The translations under genes were made by a program, and so were the position numbers. From NCBI RefSeq assembly GCF_954871325.1, contig NC_088776.1, forward strand, positions 32,474,508-32,538,507: a DNA stretch of 64,000 nt. Direction: 5' to 3'. Below the pieces are notes generated by a model that saw nothing but the letters and a program-made list of their open reading frames with translations, ran no database searches and was not told the origin of the DNA. This DNA is from Gordionus sp. m RMFG-2023. Lineage: Eukaryota > Nematomorpha > Gordioida > Chordodea > Parachordodidae. Below, piece by piece: positions 1 to 11,330 of the stretch. Each line of letters opens with the position of its first letter. The first letter of the stretch is position 1.

Positions 1-690
1 ATTTGTTTGAGAACAATAATTATCGTTTTCATAATTGAAACATTTATCATTGGTTACTGATGAAATATTAATCAGTGAGGAAATTTTATAAGAATTTGAC
101 ATGGATGATAAGTCATTCGTAGATAAAGAAATTTGTAAATTATTTTTGTCTGATGGATGTTTGCGTCCTAATTTGGAAATCGTTTTGCCCCTCTGAATAT
201 CGTAAGTAATGAATGATAATGAATTTGTTTCAGAAGAACATATTACACCACCCTCATTAAAAGGATTCGAATGAATGAACTGACATGAATAACAAAGATT
301 TTTTGGATTATTGGTAGAAGTAAAGAAATTCATAAGGCAATCCCTTTTATCATTAATTTCATCATTTATTTCACATTTGTATTTGTGTTTGAGACAATAG
401 TAGTTATTGAAAGCTAAACCGCACATTTTGTCTGGAGGGTTAATATAAGATGTCCTGATGGAGGAATTATTAGTAGGTGAAATTGGCCTTATAACGGGAA
501 CCCATCGTTGATTTTGATCTGGAATCAATAAATTCGCCTTTTGCAAACCTTTCATTTTTAGATATCTATGAGATTTTTCCTTTTTATTGTTTAAGAATTT
601 TTGACTGGTAAATGATTTTAAAACTTTTGTTATGGCTACCAAAACTATTATGACTCCTCCACATATTCCCAGCGTGGAGAGTATCAGCAT
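1..690 (-). CDS. Hypothetical membrane or secreted protein, 5' part only
   Basis: An open frame of 230 codons runs from an ATG at 690 to the window edge without a stop, far longer than chance allows in DNA this A+T-rich. The product starts with a hydrophobic stretch at residues 2-24 (LGICGGVIIVLVAI core), followed by Lys-rich sequence. That fits a signal anchor or single transmembrane helix. The rest is hydrophilic with a cysteine-rich patch at about residues 90-140, where CGLAFNNYYC and LCYSC are visible, so this part may form disulphides outside the cell. A TTTTAG/C acceptor-like site lies four bases before the ATG, so a 5' UTR intron is likely. I do not recognise the family; function unknown. 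That it is a coding gene is well supported; topology is inference. Confidence 0.72.
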   Translation of the reverse strand, partial: MLILSTLGICGGVIIVLVAITKVLKSFTSQKFLNNKKEKSHRYLKMKGLQKANLLIPDQNQRWVPVIRPISPTNNSSIRTSYINPPDKMCGLAFNNYYCLKHKYKCEINDEINDKRDCLMNFFTSTNNPKNLCYSCQFIHSNPFNEGGVICSSETNSLSFITYDIQRGKTISKLGRKHPSDKNNLQISLSTNDLSSMSNSYKISSLINISSVTNDKCFNYENDNYCSQTN

Positions 691-2290
691 TTTGCTAAAA
701 TTAACTGATAAAATAAAGACTTAATAAAACTTCTAATATTATTCAATAAAGGTACCAAAGTAAATTCTATTGTCCAGAGATGCTGAAATTTTAATTTTAT
801 TTGAAAAGAATTCACTTTAACATGTCAACTAGATGAAATTCAAAGATTATTTTTATACCAATTTTTTAAAAAATAAAGAATTGATTTTTAATAAATTTTA
901 ATAATTGTTTTTTAAGAATATATGTGGCCAATAAATAAAGAATTGTATTTTATTCGAAATAAATTTTAAGAAATAATTGAAAAATAAATGCCGTAAAATA
1001 AATTTAGTTACCAAATGAATAAAAAATTTGTGGCCTTTGCAAATGGGGGAGTAGACGGAATAGCGACTCTAAAGGTCATCAAATTTATTCATTTAAAAGT
1101 AATATCGTAATTTTAAAAAAAAGCATAGATATTACATAAAGATAAGTTTATTTATTATTTATATTTTTAATTATATACTGTTTTCAAATTACGGATTTTA
1201 TATGATTTTTTAAATTAACTAATTCTCATAATAAGCTGCTTATTCTGAGTTACTTTATGATTTTTTAAAGCTTAGGTAAATTGGGGTGGAGGAGGGGGGG
1301 GGGGTTATCTAAAAGTCCTATTAAGATCTGTTTTGTGGATAAATTTATATAATATAATTTCGCATTTTAAAATTGCAAATATATATTATAGATCTTTCAA
1401 CTTCATTCGTTCGTTATTTGATAAATATTAAAAAGTATTTCCCCTTTGGACATCTAGTCCCTTTGCATTTACTTTCAAATAAAATCCAAACAATACCTTA
1501 AAACATCCACCAAAAAAATAGGTGTTTAAATAATGCTAAATGAACTGATCATGTCATAAAACGTTTATCGCTTAATTTTGGCAAAAAATATGTGGAAAAG
1601 ATAATTTTTGTTTTTATTACTATAGTTGTAAACGTCTTTCAACTTTTTCCGTTAGTCAACAAGAATTAAACTATGGAAAGATTGCTAGAAATATCATGGA
1701 ACATATTAGATTTCATATGAATGTTTTTTTTAACCACATCCCCCTTTTTAATCTTGTCTCTGAAATGGTGGGAGGAAAATAAATGTTTCAAAGTTTTTTC
1801 AATACATAAAATATTGTATAATAACGTCCTAAAAGCCTATTTAAAAATATTAACTTCTTATATTTTTTTAATCTTAAAAATAGTGATATATGAAAAAAAT
1901 AAATGTAGTTATTTGAGGCAAATTTTTGGGACGGATATTCAACAAATCGTTAAAAGCGGAAAAACCTCTGAAAAAAGTTTTCTTTAACCTTTATAAAAAA
2001 AAATCCATAGTTATTTGAAAAGTAGTGATATAAACCATAGCGCAACAAAAACGCATAATTGCTTTTTAAAATTAATTGGTATAAATGAAGTAGGAGGTTA
2101 TTTGCTATATTCTAATATGTTAGGGAGAAGAAGAAAAAAAATTAATTGTATACTATATTTAAGTTATAAATTTTTATTATGAATGTATTATAAAGAAATA
2201 TTTATTAAATAAAAAAATCAATATTTGACATTTAAAATAATATGAGTATATTTGTTTTGTAAAGATACATTATAGAGCCTTACATATATA
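691..2290. other. A+T-rich non-coding stretch
   Basis: No supportable gene. It contains a G tract at about 1284-1310 of the kind found just inside hAT termini in this window. An 88-codon open frame near 1721-1987 has the Phe/Ile/Lys-rich make-up expected of chance. Confidence 0.5.
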
Positions 2291-2335
2291 GGGGTAGCCA
2301 GGATTTTGGCAAGGGCCATATTAAATTTTTATAAA
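2291..2335 (+). repeat. Decayed hAT-type terminus
   Basis: The sequence GGGGTAGCCAGGATTTT resembles the CAGTGGCGTAGCCAG ends seen intact at 29925 and 39247. No partner end or TSD was found, so only a solo end is called. Confidence 0.3.
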
Positions 2336-2517
2336 AATAATTTTGGGTTTTCACATTTGTTTTAAATAAAAATACCTTTTTCTGGTTTGAATTATAATTG
2401 TTATTTCAAAAAGTTATTAACTTTTACTAATTTTTCTTTCAAATTCTTTTTTTACAATGATATTCAATAATACTATAAAAAAAACTTGTATCTTTATCTA
2501 TTCGACATAGGGTTACC

Positions 2518-3271
2518 GAAAATATCGTGGTCCTCCGACAAAATAAACAAAAAATTTTACCTTTGGATGTAGGGGAATATCACAAGCTTTCTGCAGGTGG
2601 ATGTGTTGCTAACGCTAGGTTCACTCAGGTGTGAATAGCGCGTTCTAGGTCAAGATTATGACCAGTAGCGATTATACTTAAAATGCTCAATCTCGAGGAG
2701 ATAAAAGAAGCTAGAGAGAGATGGGATAGGGGGCAGAAACCAATCCCGCCATTTTTAGATGGCGGGATAGGCCTGGAGTCACGATTTGTTTAAAATTTTA
2801 TATTGACAATGTTGTAGCTGTTGAAAAAAAGAAGAAATAAATTTAATATAATACAGAAAATGTCAGTTATTTTCTGACAGGGGAATTAATGTTTCCTTGT
2901 GGATGAGAGCAAAACGAGATCATCATATGGGTTGAGGAATAACAATAAAAAAGATTCTTTGCTTGCGATTTGGAGTGAAGAAGACATGATATTGGATGAA
3001 GACGGGATTGATTGGGAAGATTTAATATGTTTATGAAATATATTGTTATATGTGCATATTTGACAAATAAAGTGGACTTGTAGTAATGTTTATTATATTT
3101 TATTAATATTATTAGAAAGGATTATTTTGGATTGATAAGTTATATTGTTGTGAGGGAAGGGTGGAGAGTAAGGGACATTTTTTCTATAAATACCCTCCAA
3201 TTGTGACTATATGCAACTCATGCGTGAATAGAAGTTGTGGTAGATTTGGGCTGATCTCATGGCATATATGA
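2518..3271 (+). pseudogene. Coding-like island, unidentified, broken or intron-split
   Basis: Less A+T-rich than its surroundings, with four plus-strand stretches of protein-like composition. Codons 2518-2631 include LPLDVGEYHKLSAGG. Codons 2683-2790 are in the same frame and include EARERWDRGQKPIPPFLDGG; two in-frame TGA codons lie between the two. Codons 2890-3033 end in an acidic tail, SEEDMILDEDGIDWED, with AATAAA about 30 bases on. Codons 3116-3268 follow an ATTATTAG acceptor-like site and contain ICNSCVNRSCG. A GT..AG pair (about 2788 and 2880) could remove an A+T-rich gap. I do not recognise the protein. It may be a decayed host gene, with CGA-to-TGA change a plausible cause of the TGAs, or an old element. 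The coding-like character is seen; continuity is not shown. Confidence 0.35.
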
Positions 3272-3366
3272 TCATGGGTATGCTAAAATAATTTTCAAGT
3301 ATCAAGAAAGCCTGATAAGCTGGTAATTTTTCTAAAATTATTAAAAATTAATTTTCGATTAAAAAA

Positions 3367-3483
3367 TTATTCAAGCGTTAAGACGGTAGACGCGTCCAGG
3401 CTAAAGCATAGCATCATTGGGAGGCTTCCAGTTTCTGTATAGCGTCTTAAAATTAAAAACGGGATGGAAGTTTGACCTGCCAT
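3367..3483 (-). pseudogene. Possible Tc1-like HTH remnant
   Basis: A 38-codon frame contains LRRYTETGSL, similar to the RRYRETGS..RPGSGRPR motif between the paired-like helix-turn-helix domains of Tc1/mariner transposases. The next frame continues with PGRVYR, as if shifted. It is too short to assign firmly. Confidence 0.25.
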
Positions 3484-4274
3484 AGTTATAAAGGGTAAAA
3501 AAAGCAATGATAAAGATAATCTAGCATATTTAATTATTTAATTTTAAAAAACTTTGACTCACCATTATTTTTAAATCCTTAATAAAACATGATAGATGAA
3601 ATATGTTAAAATTTTCCTCTAAGGTAATATTTTAAATAAAGTATAATATAAATTCAATTACAATTTACGATATATTAAATAATATTTTACCAAATATTTA
3701 AACCACGCGGTAGATATTTTTAATCCAAGGACATCTTAGACACTTTTTAAAGGATTCGTATTATTATTATTCGCATTTGAAAAAAAAAATATCATTAAGT
3801 TTTTGTTTTCTTGTTTCGATTAGAGTAGAAAATCCTTTTTATACAGAGCTCTACTTCTATTCCAATGCAAAACCTTCTATAGAAAAATCGTGATCATATC
3901 CTGTGAACAAAAATAATTATACCCTGGCTTGAGTTATCACATACAAATTAATTTCTTACGTAGTGGTTTAATAGGGCAAGAAAATTTACCATTTAAATTT
4001 AGCTTATATATTCTGTAAAAGTATTTCAGTTTTGTAAAATCAGAAAATTATAATATAAACTAAAAATAAAACTAATAAAATAATAAGTTTATCTATAATC
4101 TCTATTTCGATGAAAGATTCTAATGTAACAAATATGATCAAATAATACATATAGAATTTTTGCTCATTCGTATAGTTATATTTCGGCATAAATTTAATTT
4201 AATTGACAATTTAAATAATCATTTCAATTACATGTTCTCCTTATTATAAATATTATTTTATTTTTAGATTAAAT
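3484..4274. other. A+T-rich, nothing recognised
   Basis: No gene, RNA or repeat structure could be supported on either strand. Confidence 0.5.
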
Positions 4275-4335
4275 ACATTGGCGTTAGAAGGGAGAGTTAG
4301 AGAGGTGCTTAACACCCCCAAAATAAAATTTATGG
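4275..4335 (+). repeat. Decayed hAT terminus
   Basis: TTGGCGTTAGAAGGGAGAG followed by GGTGCTTAACACCCCC matches, inverted, the terminus at 19318-19360 (CAGTGGCGTAGGCGAGAGAG and GGGGGTGCCTAAC). The other end is not found. Confidence 0.35.
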
Positions 4336-4456
4336 GCATTCATAATTAAATGATTTTAAGCCCCTCTGCCTCTAATTCATAATAAAAATGAATTTTAATA
4401 TGTATTAGTTTGTTTCGTCGAAATAATATTTGATAACTTATTTCATGAGTCATGAC

Positions 4457-4846
4457 CAAGGCTGGCCAGGTCTACTACATTGACTAGTAGACTACCCCAA
4501 TATTTTAGTTGAAATCTACCACAATCAACTCAACTATCACATTTTTGAAATTTAATTTATACAAGATCTCCCACATTCTAATTTTTTTTCAAAAATCAAT
4601 AAAAAAAACATGTATTATATATTTCACGTAAAAAAAGTTTTTTAACAAAAAATTCAATTCCCCGTAAAATAATTATCATTAAAACCTTTTTAAGAAAAAA
4701 TCCCCACTATCTTTTTACTTATTTGAAAAATAAGTCCGTAATTTTTCTCACCTGGCCCGAGTTCAGAAAATAGAAGGGTTGGGGGCGAAGGCCCCAAAAA
4801 ATATTTTTACAAAAATCTAACACAATCGAAAAACCTGTCAACCTTG
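4457..4846. mobile_element. hAT-like MITE, 390 bp
   Basis: The left end CAAGGCTGGCCAGGT and the inverted right end CAAGGTTGACAGGTT form imperfect TIRs. Flanks GTCATGAC (4449-4456) and GTCATAAT (4847-4854) match at 6 of 8 positions, as expected of a diverged 8-bp hAT TSD. It carries no ORF, so it was mobilised in trans. Confidence 0.6.
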
Positions 4847-4854
4847 GTCATAAT

Positions 4855-5371
4855 ATGACACTAATAAATCTGAATTATTACTTATTTAGTAAACTGTCTT
4901 AAACTAAAAATATATATCGAATATAATCTTTAACTATTAAAAATTTAATTTATAATAATGTTATCTATCATTAAGCCAAGGACCGAACCGTTGTCTAAAG
5001 GTTTAGGGGTGCTACTAGGGGCAGAAAATTATAAAGGTAACGGTCAAAGTTGGACAGGCCCTCAAAAAAAAGGATCTAGTACAAATTCTTTGTAAAAAAA
5101 ATCTTAGATATTTTTTAATAAAATTAAAATGATACTTTATATAAAATGATCATTACCTATAAATTGGAATATTTAAGTATAAAATAACATTTTATATAAT
5201 TTATTTGTGAAGTACATAACATAAGTATAATAAATTTTTTCATATAATTTATCATGAAACCTTTACTGTTTTAGAGCAAACATTGTGCCAAAACTGAATA
5301 ACTTTTTAACTGGAGTTATAAAAGTATTGTAGTATTATATTTAAAAAATTTTTATAATAGAAGGATAATAA
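4855..5371. other. A+T-rich, nothing recognised
   Basis: Only a short G-rich patch near 5000-5070, which may be another hAT end. Confidence 0.4.
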
Positions 5372-5697
5372 TTAAGTGTTTGTAACGTATTTCTTAAAAT
5401 TCAACCCCTCTAGCTCAATGTTATTTATATTAAATTTAGAAACATTTGTTGCACTAACAGAAAAATAATCACCATTTTCTTGGTTATTAGATGTTAAATC
5501 TGATGGATTAAAGTTTGATAATGTACCAATACTAGATTTAGAGCTTCTTTTAATAATATATTTTGAGAAGATATATTTTTATCATCTGACCACTATATTT
5601 ATCGATTGGAAAAATTTTCCAAAATCATTTTCCTATTACCATCTTGGACAGCATTAATAAAGGTAGACAATATTGGAAATTTGATATTTAAGTGTAC
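5372..5697 (-). pseudogene. Coding-like segment, broken, unidentified
   Basis: The minus strand reads about 60 codons to a stop at 5372 with a Ser/Asn/Asp/Glu-rich composition unlike chance frames (SNFNPSDLTSNNQENGD, then FNINNIELEGLNFKKYVTNT). Upstream, another frame reads VHLNIKFPILSTFINAVQDG and, after two stops, WSDDKNISSQNILLKEALNL. It therefore looks like one protein broken by stops and at least one frameshift, or a terminal exon with a pseudo-exon before it. No family recognised; host pseudogene and old transposon ORF are both possible. Confidence 0.35.
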
Positions 5698-7994
5698 CTA
5701 TGATCATCCTAACTAGAATTAGTATGGGTACTAATACTCTATAAAAATTACTACTTTTACTTACAATTTATGCAATCGCTACCGAGCTTAAAATTTATAG
5801 TTCCATTCAAAATAAGTAATGCTAGTTAGTATCTATATCTTTTAATATTGTACTGACAATTTATTTAAATTAAAAAAATTTGAGAAATGAAAGCATATAC
5901 TCTCGTATAGGTTATTCCATCTGGTTAGGCATGAAACTTTCTAATTGCCTTTTATGTTCCTTACTTTTCTGAAGATTTGGCATCCCACGGGCATTCCATA
6001 GATTTGTACATTTTCACTTAACACCATAGTGAATCCTTAAACTTTGAGTTTGATATTACAAAAAAGACTATGTTATAAAAATAAAGGGCGCAATTTATTG
6101 ATTTTTTGTTTTCACTAGCTTGGCATTCAGCCGTAACTTTACCTTTTCCTACTAAAATAATTTTAAAATATTCTTCAAGCATTTATTTTGTTATGGTTGT
6201 TATTATTTATCTTTTATGATTTAAGTTGTAATTTCAAGTTGATTTTTGTTTTGGTCTAAATTTTACTGGTATTTTTAAAATATGACTACAGGAAAGAAAT
6301 AATCTGGAAATCAATATAAGAATCCACAAAAAAATAAGTTTTATGTGATTCTTAAATTTTTTAAACAAAAATTTTAAAGTATCTATAGTTAAGAAAATGA
6401 TAAAGATACAAGATCCTTTTGAAAATAAAGTATCTCTGATATAGATACGCTTATTAAAAATATCTAAAATATACAGATGAATCTTGTATCTTAGATACAA
6501 GTATTAGCGGTACTACCCAACTCTAATTACGGTTGAGCTGCTTAAAATTAAAAAGTTTTGGTTTGGTTACGATTTTAGAAAAATTCAAAAGTTTTTTTGG
6601 CTTTAAAATTTTTCTGATTTATGCCAAATTTTTTAAAAATAAAAACGTAGAAAAACAAGCAAAAATGTAAATTAATTTTTTTTGAAAAAAATTTACAATA
6701 CACTATAAATATAAATAAGATATATTTGTAAATTGTAATGTATATTTTAGTCAACCACTTTATATTTAATTAAAATGTGTAATTTATTATAAAATTTAAA
6801 AACTCATGTTAATAATCAAATATATGGTCTTAAATTACAGGGGTTGTTTAGCTCCTTTTAGCGATTTTTATATAGATGCGGTCATGGTTCAAAAAATTAT
6901 AAAGATTTATTCCTGAATAACGAGTTGGTTCGCTTCGGGTTCTGGTTAGCACACTCGGTCAAAAGATAGCCATACTGGAAAAAATTTTAATTGCCTAACT
7001 CACTTAAAACTTGGTAAAACAACCAAGAGAAAAGAATTATAAAATGACGAAATAAAAACCCTAAATTTAAAAATAGGCTTTGACATATACTAGTAATGTC
7101 TCAAATAATTAGATTATATTTATATTTATAAACGGCTAAAATGGCAAAATTTATGTTATTAATATATTCATTCAAATTAAAAATGATATTATTTAATTAA
7201 AGAATATCATTTTAAAATTGGTTTACAATTAAAATTTTACAATATACTGTATTTGGTAGAAACAAAATGATATGATGTTTGATAATATAATAAAATTTTA
7301 ATGTCATATAGATATTGAATTATATTAGAAAGACCAAAAAATCGAAAATATAAAAATATTATGAGTTATGATCTTAAAATTAAGTCATGAAAAAAAAATT
7401 GATTTTTTATCAAAAAATATTTATTTACAAAAATATAATTAACAAGGTTTTAAATATTTTTGATTATTTTATTAATTTTTTTTATTTCGGAGCATTGGAA
7501 AATAAAAAAAATAGATGTAAATGTTAATTATCTGTATTAGCTCTATTTCTTTCAATATATTTCTATTTATGTATAATCATGGAATCCAAAATAAAAAAGA
7601 AAAATTCATAGGATAATATTGGAATATCTAATTTAATATCCTTTACTGAAGGAGAATTTAATGTTTTAAAAATCTGATTCGACAGTGAATGTATTCTAAC
7701 ATGTGTAGAGGAGTAACCTATAAATTTTACACAATTTTCGCTATAAACTTTTGCATATTTTAAATTTATATTAAAAATTCATAAAAAATTAATATAAATT
7801 AGAGTTGTTCTAAAGTTCATGGCAAAATTGTTTGAAATTTACAGTATGAGTACTATATACAAGCTGAAATGCATTTCCGATCAAATCAGACTTTTAAGGT
7901 TTAGAAATCACCCTCAGTTAATGATTTAAAATCGATTGATCCCAAATCCTTATGGCTTCCATATAACAATACAATATATTTAATATGTTTAAAA
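5698..7994. other. A+T-rich stretch with one small palindrome
   Basis: No gene. A perfect 12-bp inverted pair, AAGATACAAGAT (6403-6414) and its complement (6481-6492), could fold into a stem with a 66-base loop. Near 6918-6960, GGTTCGCTTCGGGTTCTGG resembles the GAACCCGAACCC terminus at 62180. Confidence 0.4.
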
Positions 7995-8180
7995 TATTTT
8001 CATTCCATGTCAATTCGTTATATATCGCGAAACACTTTTTCACGAAACTTTTTTAGCGAATGTTTATTATGAATGGATTTTATAGATAAATTTTTATCTC
8101 GAATACTATTCTAAGAAAAAATGTGGCCAAAATATAGCTAATTTTCAGCGAAACCCATATCGCTATAGAAAAAACATAGT
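7995..8180 (+). repeat. Dispersed GCGAA-periodic repeat, copy 1
   Basis: It shares CATTCCATGTCAATTC and GTGAATGGATTTTATAG-like blocks with 29195-29545 and has the same recurring TAGCGAAAC / TCGCGAAAC spacing. Its unit style (GCGAA every 14-16 bases) recalls the foldback arms at 10921, so the families may be related. Confidence 0.5.
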
Positions 8181-9849
8181 ATGCCTGTCTTATAGTCCAT
8201 ACTACATAGATTAATAGAATATAGTATATTTTATATAATATATATAACAATATTAATTTCTGTCAGCATTGTAACACTTAAAGTTTGCTGGAATAGTTTC
8301 CTATTTTTTCCCGCAATTCTAATATATGTTCCATTAAATGTTAAAGAAACTAAAAAGATTAAGTTGGTTGACTAATTCTGATTGATTTATTATTCAAAAT
8401 AATGTGTAAAGCTAATATTTTTTAAAAGATAAATGCAATCTGCAGAAGACCATCATAACGTCAGTTTAGTGAAAAGTAAGCATACTCAGAACACCAATAT
8501 CTTGAATAAGTGCACAAGATATTTCCTATAAAAATTGAACACGCTTAAATAAAAAAAAAATGACCTTTAAAGAAGCTAAATGACAAGATTTTATAATGTT
8601 AATGGTTATTATTTGTGAATTTTTTTAAATTAGAGGAAGAATAATAATTATTAGAAAAATAATATAAAAACACTATACATGATATAAAATCTTTATTTTA
8701 TCGGAGGAATAGCTATCTCCTCCTCTCCTCGCCAATGTTTCTACGTTAATTTATTTATATAATTATTATCAGTCTATTTTATATTTAATTTTTAATTGCC
8801 TATTTGTAGTTATTTTATAAAAACATATCTTATATCTTAGATTTTGGCATCTGAAACCAACTATCATAAAATTTTTAAAAGCATTTTATATTCGAATAAA
8901 AGTTTTAATGAATTTTCCCAACCTTGGTTTAGCAACAAAATAATATAAAAAGAAATATCAATCCCCAATTTATGTTCTCGCTCATTAATTATATTTTTTT
9001 AAAGGTATTTCCCTTATTTTCCCTTATTTTCCCTTCATATATTAAATCAACTTCAAAATTTTATTAATATCAAAGTCAGTTGAATAAAAGTTTTTTTCTT
9101 CAAATTATGACCAAATTTAATAAAAAAATTTAATCAAATATTTTTCTATTACATTTTATTATAATAACATATAAATTCTAAAATAACAAAATAATTATGA
9201 TTTATATATTATTGATAATAGATAATAATTTAGATTTCCAAAGTCAAATAAATTTTTAATTATTAATATCTCAAGGTCACATGCTAGTATTTTATGGCCA
9301 AAATAGATATATGTAAGACAATATTGTAAAACAGGAAATTAGTGCTGCCTTAATCACTGCACGCAATATATTGCCAGTATATATATAGATAATAATAATA
9401 ATAATTCAAACCTTCAGTAAAATTTATGGGAATCTTTGAGACAGGAAAAGATGAGCATCATTTTTAGTCGAAGACCTGTCCAAGCCGAAACCCGAATAAC
9501 AATCATAGTAAGAAAATAAATCTAATTAATTGAGTATACTAGTAAACAAAGCTGTGAACCCAATTCCTTTTTAAAATTTTTATTATTTTTTGTAAAATCA
9601 ACATGCTACAATAATGTTATTAAACCCGACCACAAGTAAGCTCAGTGCTGTAGATAGGGGGATTCGGATTAACCCCATCTCATAGAATTTTGATTAGGTA
9701 AAATTCTTGCTTTAATTACACCTTTATATTAATATGCAAAAATGTTTTTTATTTCTTTTAAATTAATGAAATCCCCTCCCTTAATATTCTAATTCTATAA
9801 AATTATTTCGGAAAATTCTTCTTCTATTTATAACAGTGGGCAAAAAAAT
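8181..9849. other. A+T-rich with a minisatellite and a hAT-like end
   Basis: No gene. A 10-bp unit (TTCCCTTATT) repeats nearly three times at 9006-9033, and a (TAA)n run lies at 9388-9405. At about 9639, CAGTGCTGTAGATAGGGGG resembles hAT termini of the CAGTGGCGTAG class, without a partner. Confidence 0.4.
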
Positions 9850-10165
9850 CTTAAAGATCTATGATTTTCTATAATAAAATACCACACAAAAATTGTTGTA
9901 AATTGTATAAAAAATAAGGGAAAATTCCCAAAGACACTATAATTGGTTTGGGATCAACGTTCTTTTGTCTTCTCATTTGTAAAAAGCGCAATACTTCTTC
10001 ACTATACAATCGCTCAAATTGAGCGGCTGAGTGTAAAAAATCAATAATCGTTTTCAATTTCACCATGACCAATCTATCTTTATAATGTCGCATTTTCAAA
10101 ATATGTCACAAGTCTATTTGACTACTTTTTTATGCTTTCTAAATTATAAGAGTATCAAAGCTACA
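9850..10165 (-). repeat. Dispersed repeat with ORF remnant, copy 1
   Basis: The minus strand holds a 76-codon frame (9869-10099; ERLYSEEVLRFLQMRRQKN, then a hydrophobic tail). The same sequence in the opposite orientation recurs at 18850-19065: about 60 bases around the TTATAATTTAGAA block align closely, and the segment coding QKNVDPKPI aligns with a diverged counterpart. Two copies of a coding-like block suggest an unclassified transposon; the protein is not recognised. Confidence 0.45.
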
Positions 10166-10914
10166 ACTGGAGACATCGAATCGCTTATTTAATATGGTAA
10201 AAATTTCATCTTTTATAATGACGATATAGTAATATTTTTTATTATATATTTCGTTTATTTACTTTTTTGCTATATTTGCTTTAGTACTCTAGATTCTTCT
10301 TTCTATCTTAAATCTTGATATGAATTATATAAATTTTCATATCTTGCAAATAGCTCTAGTGTTTACCAATCGAATTAAAGATTACGCTAAAAGGTATACT
10401 ATTTAAGCATTATATATGCTTAGAACTAATTTCAGATTTAAGAAAATATAACTCCATAATGAGATTTAAACTAATTTACTTCTATATTCATTAAATAAAC
10501 CGAAAAGAACAAATAATTTCTATAAAGATTTAAAAAGTCGGAGAAAATGAGTCCGTTATTTGTAACTCGTTTATAACTGATTTTTGTTGATTACCTGAAA
10601 AATTCAGTGAAGAATCAATATGTACAAATTATTACATCTTGGCTGACCCAGTGATGTCTGTAATTTTCCTTCTAGCATGATGCCAATCTTAACATTTTTA
10701 TAAAATTAATAATGCTTTTTTCTTTAATATACAAACGGGTTGAAATACAAAAATGTACCGCACTAATGATTGGTATATAGAGTTAATGCTTCCAGAAATC
10801 AATATCTTAGTTTTTATTTGGCTAGAATGAATTATCAGTGACTGGCGAAATTGATTGAAGAACCAATAAGTAAGGCACTAAATAATAACGCAAACCAGAT
10901 ATTTTACGTATCAC
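10166..10914. other. A+T-rich, nothing recognised
   Basis: Flank of the foldback-like element. No gene or RNA seen. Confidence 0.5.
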
Positions 10915-10920
10915 ATTGTA

Positions 10921-11330
10921 TTGTAGCGAATACATTGCAGCGAATGTTGAATACCACGAAAAGATATTAGAGCGAATGCATTACCGCGAATGTATTATCG
11001 CGACATAACGAGATCAGTATCGCGAATGCGTTATAGCGAGTGCGTTACCGCAAAAACATTTAACGCGAATGCATTACAGCGAATGTATTACCGCCAATGC
11101 ATTATAGCGAATGTATTAGAGCGAATGCATTACCGCAAAATTATTATCGCGAATGCATTACCGCGACGCGAATGCATTACTGCGAAATTATTATTGCGAA
11201 TGCATTACAGCGAATGTATTATCGCGAGTGTGTTATCGCGAATGCATTATTGCGAATGCATTACAGCGAATGTATTATCGCGAGTGTGTTATCGCGAATG
11301 CATTATTGCGAATGCATTATGTATTAAAAT
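10921..11330 (+). repeat. 14-bp tandem array, left foldback arm
   Basis: About 25-28 units of GCGAATGCATTAYM, many GCGAATGTATTATC or GCGAGTGTGTTATC. A four-unit block is exactly duplicated (11196-11251 = 11252-11307), a 56-bp higher-order repeat. Each unit holds the palindrome AATGCATT. Because 14 is not a multiple of 3, all frames stay open and give spurious Met/His/Tyr/Arg/Glu/Cys-rich peptides of 68-140 residues; they are not genes. Confidence 0.85.

Noticed and set aside
2632-2670. TGA recoding (Sec or Trp) in the 2.5-kb island
   Set aside because: No SECIS-like structure seen and further breaks follow; decay is simpler.
2743-2768. Perfect 10-bp hairpin (ATCCCGCCAT..ATGGCGGGAT) as a regulatory or terminator stem
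   Set aside because: It falls inside a coding-like stretch and has no T-run; chance or coding constraint explains it as well.
3378-3446. 69-nt tRNA-like fold (AAGACG..CGTCTT)
   Set aside because: No B box or anticodon arm; it overlaps the Tc1-like HTH remnant.
9388-9405. CRISPR or other spaced array
   Set aside because: Only simple triplet repeats; no spacer structure anywhere, and the DNA is eukaryotic.
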